Assembly (NCBI GenBank): GCA_036346205.1
Contig: JARFJB010000534.1
Location: 595,001 to 659,000 of the forward strand
Source of the DNA: Vesta saturnalis
Taxonomy: Eukaryota > Arthropoda > Insecta > Coleoptera > Lampyridae
Reading direction: 5' to 3'
Length of the DNA: 64,000 nucleotides
Positions 21,190 to 32,489 of this stretch are shown here, in pieces. A program made the translations under genes and the position numbers. The notes under the pieces are model-generated. The model was given only the letters and a program-made list of their open reading frames with translations, made no database searches and had not been told where the DNA came from. Position 1 is the stretch's first letter. The number at the start of each line of letters is the position of its first letter.

Positions 21190-24100
21190 CTTTCCCTTGA
21201 GGGGTAGGCGAAACAATGCCTGCCTCTTATTTATTTTTTGTTCACAATCTTTCTCCATGCTTTTCTATCTTCGCATACCTCACTAGCTTCCGCAAGATTC
21301 ATACATTGTCTCTGACATGTCCTTTTATTTTTGAACTCCTTACCTTTCTTTCTTTTATCATACATTCTACTACATTCAGACAAGTTTTACGCGGCATACT
21401 AGGCCCAGATTTTCCTCTAACCTCACCCACATGTATTTGCTTCGTTAATCTTGCGTCGTAAATTCCCTCAATGTGACCAAACCAACGTAATGTGCTACTT
21501 TTATATCTATCCATCATCGTCTTTTCCTCGCCACATTCCGTCATTATGCATTCATTCTTTATCTTGTCCCTACTCGTTTTACCACATGCGCTTCTCAGGA
21601 ATCTCATACCCACGGCATTTAATTTTTTTTCGTGCTTTTTTTGACATACCCATGTCTCACTTCCATACAGTACTGATGGGACGAATACGCCATTATAGAT
21701 TGCTCGTTTCGCAGCTAGGCTCATGCTTTCATTTCTCATTATCGTCCACATACTTCCAATCACTTTCCTTCCAGCATTGACCCTTCGTCCAATCTCGCTC
21801 TCAATTGTACCATCTGCAGTAAACATTCTACCGAGATATACCAGCTCGTCCACTTGCTCCACAATTTCATCTTGCAGAGTAAATACTCTACTCTCCTTTC
21901 CATCTTCCCGATTGAACACCACAATCTTAGTTTTATTCACGTTTACCTTTAGGTCCATGCTCTCACAGACTGTATCAAACTTCCTCAGAGCGTTTTGCAG
22001 CTCATCCGCACTGTCACCTAATAAGACTGTGTCATCTGCATACACCAGGAGTCGTACATTTACGTCACCAACCATTACACCATTTGTATCGTTACATGCT
22101 TGTCTAAGACATTTATCCATGTATACATTGAGCAACCACGGTGACATCACACAGCCTTGTCGCACTCCTTGCTCAATATTAAAGTATTCACTCACACCTC
22201 CTCTCACCCTAACACATGCCCGACTACCGTTGTTTACTGTCCTTATTCCATTTATTAGACCTTTATTTACGCCATATTCATTTAATATTTCCTACAGCTT
22301 CTCTCTATTCACTCTGTCACATGCTTTCTCCAGATCTACAAACGCACAGTACAACTTCCTTTTTACCTTTAAACACTTTTCGATCACCTGCTGGAGAGCA
22401 ACCATCTGATGGATACATCCTCCCCCTGGCATGAAGCCACCTTGCACATCCCAGATCTTAGATTGTGTAGTTTCTCGTACTCTATCAATCAGTATTCTTC
22501 CAAATACTTTACCACATACGCTGAGCAAGCTTATTCCTATGTAGTTCTTACAATCACTCTTGTTCCCCTTCCCCTTATACAATGGTATAATGATCGCGCT
22601 CTTCCAATCACTCGGCACCTTTCCACACATAAGGCATACATTGAATAATTCACGCAATCTTCGTATAAGTTTTGTACAACCATACTTGAGCATTTCACCA
22701 GTGATTTCATCTACGCCTGCTCCCTTGCCGTTTTTCAACCTTCCTACCGTTTTCTCTATCTCATTTATTCCAATATCCTTCTAAGTTTCATTAATCATTT
22801 CTTCTATATTCTCCTTATTTAACCCTTCAGTCTTACGTTCCTCACTGCTGTACAGCTTTCCGAAATACTCTTGCCAGCATTTCCTCACTTCACAATCTTC
22901 CTATTACTATTTCGTTTCTTCATTCATCACTCCTGCAGCGTTCTGTTTTGAGCCACGTTTCGTATTTTTGACCCATTTCCAGAAGAGTTTTTTGTTTCCC
23001 TCAAATTCATTCTGCATTTTCTCTCCTTCCACAGCCATCACTTCCTCTTTACTTATTCTCACTGCCTCCTTCGCTTCTTTGTTTCGTAATCTGTACACCT
23101 CATACAATCGTTTCTTCTCAGTCTCATTTTTTGCAGCAATCATTGCCATGTACTGCCTTATTTTACCGACTCATTCCACCAAGCACATTTTTTCTGTCTA
23201 CCTACAATCACTCTTCCACATATTGGCACGGCACAATTGACAACGGAGTTTTTCAAGCTTATCCATGCACTTTCAACGTCAGTGTCTTTTATTTGTTCAT
23301 TCCACACTGCTTCATTCACATTCAACTCTTTATTCACAGCACCTGCGTATTTCATTCTCGCACCATTATCCACTAGTTTGTGAACCCTAATTCTGGACGT
23401 TCGCACTACGTTTGCTTTCCTTCTCCACACCCACTTTTGCCCTAAACACACTCTCGATACAACCAAAAAGTGGTCCGATCCACACTCCGCTCCGCGCATT
23501 ACTTTTCTGTCTTTCACCAGGTTTCTAAGCCGTTCATCATACACTATCAAGTCTATCATACTTTTAGATTCACCTCTTTGCCATGTATACATATGCACAT
23601 TTTTATGTTTAAACCACGTATTGGATACAAACAGGCTTCCCTACACACAGATGTTTAGCAGGTGTTCACCATTCTCATTGATTCTTTGGTCTCCGAACTT
23701 TCCTAGAACGCGTTCACTATGTTTTCTCTGTACACCTACCCATCCGTTTATATCACCCAATATAATCATTCTTTCGTTTGGCTTACATACGTTCAACACG
23801 TTCTTCACTTCATTCCAGAAGTTCTCACGCTCCTGGTCTCTTTCTCCATTCACCGGTGCATAGCATGCAATAAGAAAAATTCTTCTAAACTCCACTTTCA
23901 TTCTAACCCATGTTACCCGGGGAGATACCAATTCGTACTGTTTAACACATCTTTTCGCTTTTTCACTTATGATCACCCCAACTCCTTTTGCGCCATGCAC
24001 TTCCGTCTCAACTCCTGACCATAGTGCCAGGCTGCCATCCTCCATCTCCACAGCATCCTTTCCTTTGCGCTTTGTCTCCGATACACACAGAATATCAAGG

Positions 24101-24300
24101 TGTCTTTCATACATTACATTCGAAATTTCAAATTCTTTACCATGCATACCTCTAACATTTCACGTACCGACTCGCAATTCATTCCTTGCACAGTCGTCAG
24201 CAACGGGGCCTGTCTGTTTCGACCTTGACAGCCCCTTGTAGCCAGGTCGATCCGAGGCAATTGTATTGTTTTCTTGAGTAATACCCTAGCGAGCAGACCG
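21190..24300 (-). mobile_element. RTE-type LINE, nearly full length
   Basis: A single ORF on the minus strand carries endonuclease then reverse transcriptase, about 3.1 kb, with a GC-richer 5' leader (24150-24400) and a short 3' end near 21190 with repeated TTAACTTAA. The internal damage is light (three stops and one frameshift), so it is one of the younger insertions here. The 5' end abuts the 13-bp minisatellite after about 260 bp. Confidence 0.8.
21299..24147 (-). pseudogene. RTE-type LINE polyprotein (endonuclease + reverse transcriptase)
   Basis: From the 5' side on the minus strand: an APE-like endonuclease with LDILCVSETKRKG, CYAPVNGERDQE and ILGDINGWVG (24147-23641); a linker with SDHFLVVSR (23598-23158), the conserved endonuclease end; a coiled linker (23149-22907); then RT with AIIIPLYKGKG, CAFVDLEKACDRV (motif A Asp), GVRQGCVMSPWLLNVYMD, VYADDTVLLG (catalytic YADD) and the C-terminal YGSETW and LRWFGHIEGIY. 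Frame is kept through 22738-21299 except one TAG at 22289-22291. Further interruptions are a TAG near 23643, a frameshift near 23155 and a stop near 22907. The catalytic residues look intact. The plus-strand reading frames over this interval are shadows. Confidence 0.85.
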
Positions 24301-24564
24301 GTTACTGGCCAAATCGTGCCCCGGACGATGTAGCATTATCTACTAACGGTATCGTCCTACTACCGGACAGTTATGTCTACTGTCACGACATAATAAGTAG
24401 ATATAAATAATGGATCGTATACTTACTGTATGAATCTTTTTTTTTTCTTTCTTACCTACCTTTCAATCACACCACGCGTTTCAACCATACTGCTCTATAC
24501 GCGATTCCTGGTTTCGCGCCCCTCACCGGACTTGCTGGTATTTATTAGCGACCAAACGATTCAA

Positions 24565-25072
24565 TTATTTTTATTTTATTTATTTATTTTATTTATTTAT
24601 TTTATTTATTTATTTTATTTATTTATTTTATTTATTTATTTTATTTATTTATTTTATTTATTTATTTTATTTATTTATTTTATTTATTTATTTTATTTAT
24701 TTATTTTATTTATTTATTTTATTTATTTATTTTATTTATTTATTTTATTTATTTATTTTATTTATTTATTTTATTTATTTATTTTATTTATTTATTTTAT
24801 TTATTTATTTTATTTATTTATTTTATTTATTTATTTTATTTATTTATTTTATTTATTTATTTTATTTATTTATTTTATTTATTTATTTTATTTATTTATT
24901 TTATTTATTTATTTTATTTATTTATTTTATTTATTTATTTTATTTATTTATTTTATTTATTTATTTTATTTATTTATTTTATTTATTTATTTTATTTATT
25001 CATTTTATTTATTTATTTTATTTATTTATTTTATTTATTTATTTATTTCATTTATTTATTTTATTTATTTAT
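24565..25072. repeat. 13-bp minisatellite, about 39 copies
   Basis: The unit is TTTTATTTATTTA repeated with very few changes. As 13 is not a multiple of 3 and the plus strand has no stop in any frame, it translates as a long Phe/Leu/Ile/Tyr repeat; this is not a protein. The array lies about 260 bp upstream of the RTE LINE. Confidence 0.95.
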
Positions 25073-25947
25073 TATTTTTTTTTAGCTTTTCGAGTTATAG
25101 TTATTTCAATGTCATTTACAGCACATTTCTGTCTTCACTGTTTAAGGGGGATTTTTTCCTCGACAAAATTTTCCTGTTCGTCCATTTTGGTATCCTGATC
25201 ATTCTAAAAAATTCGAACAAAACAGTAAGTAATAACTGTTAATTATTTAAACCAGTAAACTTACGTTACTAAGTGTGTCATATGAGCAAAATAAATATAT
25301 GTAAATATTTAGTTAATAGTACTTCCTTTTAATTATAAAATGTATCAACAATGTTTTGTATAAAATCTATTTAGTAATCAAGTATAAACATAAAAAATTA
25401 CACATCTAATTTGGTTCTTATGCCATGTATCTTTTCGGACATCAGCTCTTACAAACTGACTACCAATGTCATGAGAGTTTTTGCTTATTTCTGTTAAAGC
25501 AGCATGTCTGATATTTGTATTGTGGTACTCCTTAGATTTTGTATTATAAAGGCAAGGGTACTGTTCATATAACAAAATTAATGTTGTTGTTAATTCTCTG
25601 TTCCAGGTTACTTCACCTTTGCAAAATAGAATACAAACATTTTTTAAACATTTAATTTTTACGATTTATTTTACAAAATCCTACCTTTTACAACTAGGCA
25701 TATTATTATTATCAAAAAAAAAACCTTCAAAAAAACCAAAACAAGATGCAGAAAGGCAAGCACAAAACTGAAACCAACAAAATTTAAGGTTAAGAGAAAA
25801 ATTAACTTCAAACATAAAATTACTGAAAATATCACTAGAATTGCAGTACCAATGAAAGCAAATGACATAATTTTAATAACATTTTTTTTATTGTATAATT
25901 GTATAATTATGCATCTTCCTCTATAAGTTCATTACCAAAATAGGCAA

Positions 25948-26030
25948 CATTGTAGAATCAAAAACAACAATCTATGTCAAACAGACCTTTAAAACTTCAT
26001 GACAGACTGAGGTTAATAGACATATAGATG
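25948..26030 (+). repeat. dispersed repeat, copy 2
   Basis: AACATTGTAGAATCAAAAAC ... AAAACTTCATGACAGACTGA; matches 18786-18870 and 26228-26310. Confidence 0.65.
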
Positions 26031-26227
26031 CTAACTTAAATTTAAAAAATGAAGTAATTTTCTCTTTTCTGTTTCATACGTTCATAACGAAAATAGGCAA
26101 CATTATAAAAACCAAATATCTAATGTGGAACACCACACGATCTTCCAACCTACAATATGAAATAATTTTAATTTCAATTTTTTTAGGATAACTATGCAAT
26201 ATCTTTTTTATGCGTTGATAACGAAAA

Positions 26228-26310
26228 TAGGCAACATTGTAAAAACAAAAACAATAATATATGTCAAAATGCCGTTTAAAATTTCATGTCAGACAGAGAT
26301 TCATAGACAT
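26228..26310 (+). repeat. dispersed repeat, copy 3
   Basis: AACATTGTAAAAACAAAAAC ... AAATTTCATGTCAGACAGAG; about 280 bp after copy 2. Confidence 0.65.
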
Positions 26311-26805
26311 AGATACATGTTAATGGAGCATTCTCAGCCATACTTATTTAATTTTTACACTTATTACGCTTTACATTAAAAAACTTTGTAAAGAAAATTT
26401 ATGTAAAGTTAAATTTTCTTTAAAGAATACGTTTAATACACTTTTGCTTAAAAATTAATCGTTATTCACAAAATGAAAGAATTTGAACTACCACTTAAAT
26501 TCTACCTTAGGAATTTTTTTGCCACTAAATTACGCGTCGTATCAAATTTCAGGGAACGTAATTAATCGATATGTTTAAGGTCCATATCTAGGTATTTTTA
26601 TATCTTTGAAATATGAAGCTGTTTTAGAAATATTTGATAAAAAACCAATAACTGACCTTAGTAACACCACCCCCCTTTCACTGCAGCAGGATTTTTTTCA
26701 AAATATAATCAGCTTCAAATCAAATGAAAACAAGCTTAAATACAACATTTTAAGTACGTAGGTATTTTCATTCTGGAGTTATCGTGGATACTAACATACA
26801 TCAAA

Positions 26806-26965
26806 CAACACACACACGCACACACGCACGCACGCACGCACTGCACCACACACCACACACACCACCACACACGCACGCACGCACGCACACACACACACAC
26901 AAACGCACACGCGCGCGCCGCACTCACGCACGCACGCACGCGCGCACACACCCACACACACACAT
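26806..26965. repeat. CA/CACG-rich microsatellite
   Basis: ACACACGCACGC runs with CACCACAC interruptions, the complementary sense of the TG arrays elsewhere. Confidence 0.95.
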
Positions 26966-27338
26966 CACGGCCGATCTTGGCGAAAAGTTATAAAATTAGC
27001 TAATAAGTCGATTTAGCGATAGTGAAAGAAAAGTAGATTGCATAACCTTCTATACCTACATATGTATATGTAGGTTGGAAGGTAAAATTACAACGAAACG
27101 CCGTATTATGATAGATAGTTACACGAAATTGTTATTGCACAACATTAAATATTAAACATTTTTGTATTTTGCTATGGTATATATACAACACAATATATAA
27201 ATAACTTGATTAACAAACCTAACTACGTATGCAAATATACATTTACATAATTTTAATTAGCAACAAATCTGGTACTAAAGTCAATCATTCTGTTAAAACC
27301 GGTGGAGTCTGTCATTACCTACAGAAGACGCTAATGCA

Positions 27339-30300
27339 ATGGCTTCGTCTTTCAGAAAATTTGCCATAATAGGTGTTACGGGAACACTATCTGCATCAGT
27401 TGTTGCATATCACTTACTTAAGAAGGAAGGTGATAGTAGAGTAAGTATATGGATCAATGCGTGTATTATTATTAACCTCATAAGTTTTAGTGGACAGTGG
27501 TAAAGGCACAAGAAAGTGCACCAAAAAGAGCTAAGAGGGACTTACCACCAAGGGATGATCAAATCAAATCTTTGCAAAATGAAAGTTTTGATGTTGTTAT
27601 AATTGGTGGTGGTGCGACTGGTGCTGGATGTGCGTTAGACGCGGTTACACGAGGATTAAAAACAGCGTTAATCGAAGCTGATGATTTTGCCAGCGGTACA
27701 TCTAGTAGAAGTACTAAACTTATACATGGTGGTGTTCGTTATTTACAGAAAGCAATTATGCAATTTGACATTGAACAATACAGAATGGTAAAGGAAGCCT
27801 TACATGAGCGAGCTAATATGTTAAATTCAGCACCACATTTGGCTCATCCTTTGCCTATCATGTTACCAGTGTATGAGTGAGTATATATTGGGGTTTGTCT
27901 TGATAACATGATGAATGTTTAATTTTTTTTGGGTGTGTGTGTTTCGTGACTCATGAGTATACCCAATTTTTTAGATGGTGGCAAGTACCGTACTATTGGT
28001 TTGGTATCAAAATGTACGATTTTGTTGCGGGATCGAAAACTGTTAAAAGTTCGTATTTATTATCGAAAAAAAGTGCGCTTGAATTATTTCCGATGTTACG
28101 AGGGGATAAACTCGTTGGAGCTATTGTGTATTACGACGGTAAGGTGCTTATAATTCTTGAGAATTGTTGGTAATAGGTTCATAGGTCAGCATGATGATGC
28201 AAGAATGAACTTAGCAATAGCTTTAACTGCCACAAGGCATGGAGCAACTGTTGTTAATCATGTATCCGCTACTGGTCTACAAAAAAGTAACGATAAATAT
28301 GGAAAAGAAGTACTGTCAGCAGTCAATGTGAAGGACGAGCTGACTGGGAAAGAGTGGACAGTCCCAACTAAATGTGTTATAAACGCGACTGGACCGTTTA
28401 CAGATTCGATTAGGAAAATGGACAACCCAACTGCAAAGGAAATTTGTAGTCCAAGTAGTGGAGTACACATTGTACTTCCAGGTAATCTGGTTTAAACATG
28501 TTTATGGAAGAATTCAGCCATACATTTTAGGGTATTACAGCCCTGAGCAGATGGGCTTATTGGATCCATCAACAAGCGATGGTCGTGTAATCTTCTTTTT
28601 ACCGTGGCAAAAGCAAACAATTGCTGGTACTACCGATCTTTCTTGCAAATTAACACACAATCCAAAACCAACTGAAGATGAAATTACCTTTATCCTTTCG
28701 GAAGTTAAAAATTATTTGAATCCTGACGTTGAAGGTAATCTTGTTGTATGAATGATTTTAAACTGATTACACTTTATCTAGTACGTCGTGGTGATGTAAT
28801 GTCTGCGTGGAGTGGTATACGTCCGCTTGTCTCAGATCCAAACAAATGCGACACTCAGTCTTTAGCTAGGAATCACATTGTACACGTTAGTGATTCTAAT
28901 TTAGTCACGATTGCTGGAGGCAAATGGACAACGTATAGATCAATGGCGGAAGAAACAATAGACGCAGCAGTTAAAGGTTTGGTATAAATCACTATTACTC
29001 TCACTAACCTTGCGTTTCAGCGTGTAATCTTAAACCAACATACGCAAAGTGTCAAACGGATGGGTTACTGATTGAAGGCGCCCACGGGTGGACACCAACG
29101 ATGTACATCCGATTGGTACAAGATTTTGGCTTAGAGTGTGAAGTCGCACAACACTTAGCCAAATCGTATGGAGACCGAGCATTTACTGTTGCCAAATTAG
29201 CTGCGCTCACCGGTAAGTCATAATTCCTAAATCATGAATAACGCTCAAATCTTAAGGAAAGCGATGGCCTATTATTGGTATTAAACTTCATCCCGAATTT
29301 CCTTACATTGATGCAGAAATTCGTTACGGTGTAAGGGAATATGCTATGACAGCTATTGATATGATTGCGCGTAGATTAAGGTTAGCGTTTTTAAACGTAC
29401 AAGCTGCAGAGGAAGCGCTTCCTACTATTATTAGAATAATGGGAGAAGAATTGGGTTGGCCGGAAGGTAAAATAGAGTGTGTGTAACATTAAGAGTGTAA
29501 AGAGTGTTTAATTTTAGCCGAAAAAGCCAAACAGCTAAAATCGGCAACCGAATTTTTGCATAGTGAAATGGGTCAAATGGTTAACCGTGCTAGTCGAGAT
29601 AAATTACCCATTAATTTGACAAAAGATGAAATTCAATTGTATATTCGTCGGTTCCAAATCATTGATAAGGATCGTAAAGGTTACGTTTCCATTAACGACA
29701 TACGAAGAGGATTAAAGGTAATTATTTTTTAATTAAGTAAATTTGTTTTGTAATAAACAGAACACACCCGATACTTATTTTGTTCTATTACAAACTTATG
29801 TATGATGCATTATTAACATAAAACAATTTTGCTTAAATACAGTATCTCGGTTTGATGTTGAACGACAGTGATATCCATGAATTACAAAATGACATAGATA
29901 CATCACGTAACGGTCAATTGGAACTTGCCGATTATTTGCAGGTGAGGGTCTAAAACTTTTTTAATAGAATTTTTATTACAGGAAGACGGAGAGAAAGGTG
30001 TATCTAAAGAAGAGCTTCACGAAATTCTTAGAGAAATTGATAGAAATATGAACGGTCAAGTGGAACTTGACGAATACTTACAGGTTTGATCAAATAGTGG
30101 ACTCACCTTTTGTGTTGCTCGCTGGAGCTATTCTGCATTGATCTTTTCTGTTATAAGTTTATTTTCCTTTTTATTACTTATTTTTGTTGTTTTCTTCCTT
30201 AATATTTTTCCTTCGTTATGTTAACTAAGGTTCTTTGTACAGATGATCTCCGCAATTAAATCGGGACATGTTGCATACTCACGATTTGCAAGAATGGCAG

Positions 30301-30377
30301 AAATGGAACAAGAAAAACACGAAAAAGAAATGTTAAAGAAGAAGATTTCAGTTGAACGTAGTGGAGGAGGATTATAA
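27339..30377 (+). CDS. Gpo1: mitochondrial glycerol-3-phosphate dehydrogenase (FAD), copy 2
   Basis: Same enzyme as copy 1, with identical exon sizes and phases. Exons: 27339-27440, 27491-27876, 27975-28138, 28185-28481, 28531-28734, 28782-28976, 29021-29212, 29257-29466, 29518-29717, 29843-29941, 29982-30083, 30243-30377 (762 codons with stop). The FAD motif GGGATGAG is unchanged. Differences from copy 1 are few: for example APKRAKRDLPPR for VPKRTKRHLPPR, a Glu for Gln at the exon 2/3 junction, and EF loop DRNMNGQVELDE for DTNMNGQVELDE. Introns are also closely similar, so the duplication is recent or homogenised by gene conversion. AATAAA is at 30453. No disabling change was seen. The fully identical splice layout argues that both are working genes. 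Confidence 0.95.
29843..30083 (+). other. duplicated EF-hand exon pair of GPO copy 2 (exons 10 and 11)
   Basis: The same arrangement as in copy 1: 99 nt and 102 nt, both phase 0, separated by 40 nt. The loops are DTSRNGQLELAD and DRNMNGQVELDE. Its preservation in both genes supports use of both exons. Confidence 0.7.
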
Positions 30378-30479
30378 AGGTTTTTTAGGACAATGCACAT
30401 TTCATAATCTTTAATGACTGTAAATAATAATTTATTGATTTTCCTGTAGTTTAATAAATATGTTATGTAAATTATTTCC

Positions 30480-31600
30480 ACATTGGCTTTATTTAAGTGA
30501 GTAACTAATGCATTGTTGGACTGCGTTTATTGGAATTAATTTTATTGGTTGACGTAAATTTAAACTAACTTCTAGCTAAAATTGCATAAATTTACTTTGC
30601 AAGTGGCGTTTGTTTACTTAGAAACCTGGATGTAAGCGAAAGTAAAACAATTGATGTATCTGGTTACGGTTCGTATGTTCTACTGACGTGCTTATTAACG
30701 TTTAGTATAATTTAAATAACATTTGTCAAAAATAATTGAATAATCAATTACAGCTTGCACTAAGGTATTCATGTTTATTACTTCTAATAAATAATTTAGC
30801 GTAAATCAGATTATTAATTATCTCAGTTAGCAAATTGTGTAGGAATAATTATTTTTTTGCGATCGTATGCATTAATATTGCTACTATTTAAAATTACACA
30901 TCAGTTGAAGCTGTTCATTGAATTTTCTGTTTCAGAGCTAACACCTTTACAATTAAATTTCATTCAATGAAGTAATCAAATGTTAAAACTAAATAACTAG
31001 CTTTATTGATACAAACGAAACGGGTTGATTACATAAAGGTGTCCTTAGATCAATAAGGTGTTATATGGTAAAAAATATTTGAACATGCGCAAAAATACAA
31101 TTGCGATATCAAGTAAAAGGAATAAAACAGCTTTTATTCAAATTAAAAAGTGTGCCCTGTTAAGCTTTATGCCTGCGGTACTTTGTGATCACACATGTTA
31201 CACTGTGAATACGCGTTTAGTAGTGGTCATCAGTTGTTAACAACTATCTTCGCTACCACCTGTGTAGAGCTTCCCAGTATTGTTTTAATTTAATTCTTTG
31301 TAATGTTACGCCTTTATAGCTTAAATTGTCAAAGACAGGGTAGTTCGTACACTCACTATCTCTTTAATATAAGCTGATAAATAACAGAATGATTTTAGAC
31401 GTATGTTGTTCTATTGGTACAATTCTGCTAAATACTTGAACTTTAAAATCGCATTTCACAAAATTATAAATAGCCTAACAAAACAAAGATTTGACACGTA
31501 ACTCAATGTTAAACTTCATACGACGATAAAAACGGATCTCTGGTTCCCTATAATTTCTAGTACGATAGGATATCTTGCTTCTCTGGAAGGGTCGGGAGTA
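30480..31600. other. 3' flank of GPO copy 2, homologous to 16740-17030 and 18390-19250
   Basis: Long stretches match the flank of copy 1, for example AAAACAATTGATGTATC at about 30644 and AAGTGT...GTTAAGCTTTATGCCTGCGG at about 31148. The Penelope insertion of copy 1 is absent. No gene seen. Confidence 0.75.
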
Positions 31601-32060
31601 CGTAAGATTGGAGAGTCCGAATGAATGAATGAATACACAATTGAACCTTTTACACAATTGCCAACGTGTCAAGGTCACACACCTCAAAACGTGAGATGTA
31701 GAAATCTACCACATCCAAATGTTTAACGCTAACAATAAACACAATAGAAAAAAAGAAAACGATATGTTAATGTATTTATTTGCTTTATAAACAAAGATAG
31801 CTTGATTCTTACAAATGTAATAAGTTTATTACATTAATTTATCAGACATATTATTTTCTTTAGGAATAAAATATTTTAATTTAGTACAAGTGCAACTTCT
31901 ATTTCCTTACAGCTGCATGGACGTGGTTCAAGTAACTGAGCGTACTTGCAGTGTGATGCCAATCGTAGATGTTTCTGTAGCGGATTTCAGATGGATGCCA
32001 TCGGTTTATTCCACACATTAAGCATTAAACTGCCTAGTACTCATTAGAGCATTAAACCTC
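31600..32060. other. no gene seen
   Basis: Noncoding sequence with a short (GAAT)n near 31620. Confidence 0.4.
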
Positions 32061-32079
32061 GTAAAGGTAATTGCGCGTA

Positions 32080-32484
32080 CGGCATAGTTCACTGGTGTGG
32101 GAAAAAAAGGAAAGACCTAGTATTTCATTCCCTCCCCAAGGGGGAGGGCGAGCTGCTCAAGCTTTCCGAGCTCCTTCAGCCACAGTCATGGATTCCCAGC
32201 ATACATACATTACGTATATACGCATGGTGGGATTAAGGATGGGTGTGGTCAGGATAGGATCGGAAGGAACGGAGTTAGGGTTCTGAGGGGGAAAATACTA
32301 CCCCAGAATTCGCCTAAGCAGCCGCACATGGTGTGCATATACGCAGTGACCATGCCGCTACATGTGTATGAGGAAAACCCCCTGAAAAAACCTCATACAA
32401 GTTAGACGGTAACAGGAATCGAACCCATTACCTACCGAATGCTAAGCAGATCGTGTCACCACTACGCTACCAGCTCGGTGAGGT
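32080..32484 (-). mobile_element. tRNA-derived SINE
   Basis: On the minus strand the head carries an A box TGGTAGCGTAGTGG (complement of 32459-32472) and a perfect B box GGTTCGATTCC (complement of 32415-32425), the RNA polymerase III internal promoter. A 9-bp hairpin (TGTATGAGG / CCTCATACA, 32365-32399) follows, then a non-tRNA body that is GC-richer than its surroundings. The 3' limit is uncertain. Not a functional tRNA: acceptor stem pairing is lacking. Confidence 0.65.
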
Positions 32485-32489
32485 GTGGA

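Larger units (their letters stand above)
25080..26790. other. AT-rich stretch with dispersed repeats, no gene seen
   Basis: Contains repeat copies near 25948, 26095 (short) and 26228. No coding tract was recognised on either strand. Confidence 0.5.

Noticed and set aside
21216..24241. Many plus-strand frames of 60-230 codons
   Set aside because: Antisense shadows of the minus-strand RTE LINE ORF.
24430..25242. 270-codon Phe/Leu/Ile/Tyr-rich reading frame that looks like a membrane protein
   Set aside because: It is a translation of a 13-bp minisatellite with no stop in any plus frame.
32400..32484. Functional tRNA on the minus strand
   Set aside because: A and B boxes are good but no acceptor stem is present and a SINE body follows.
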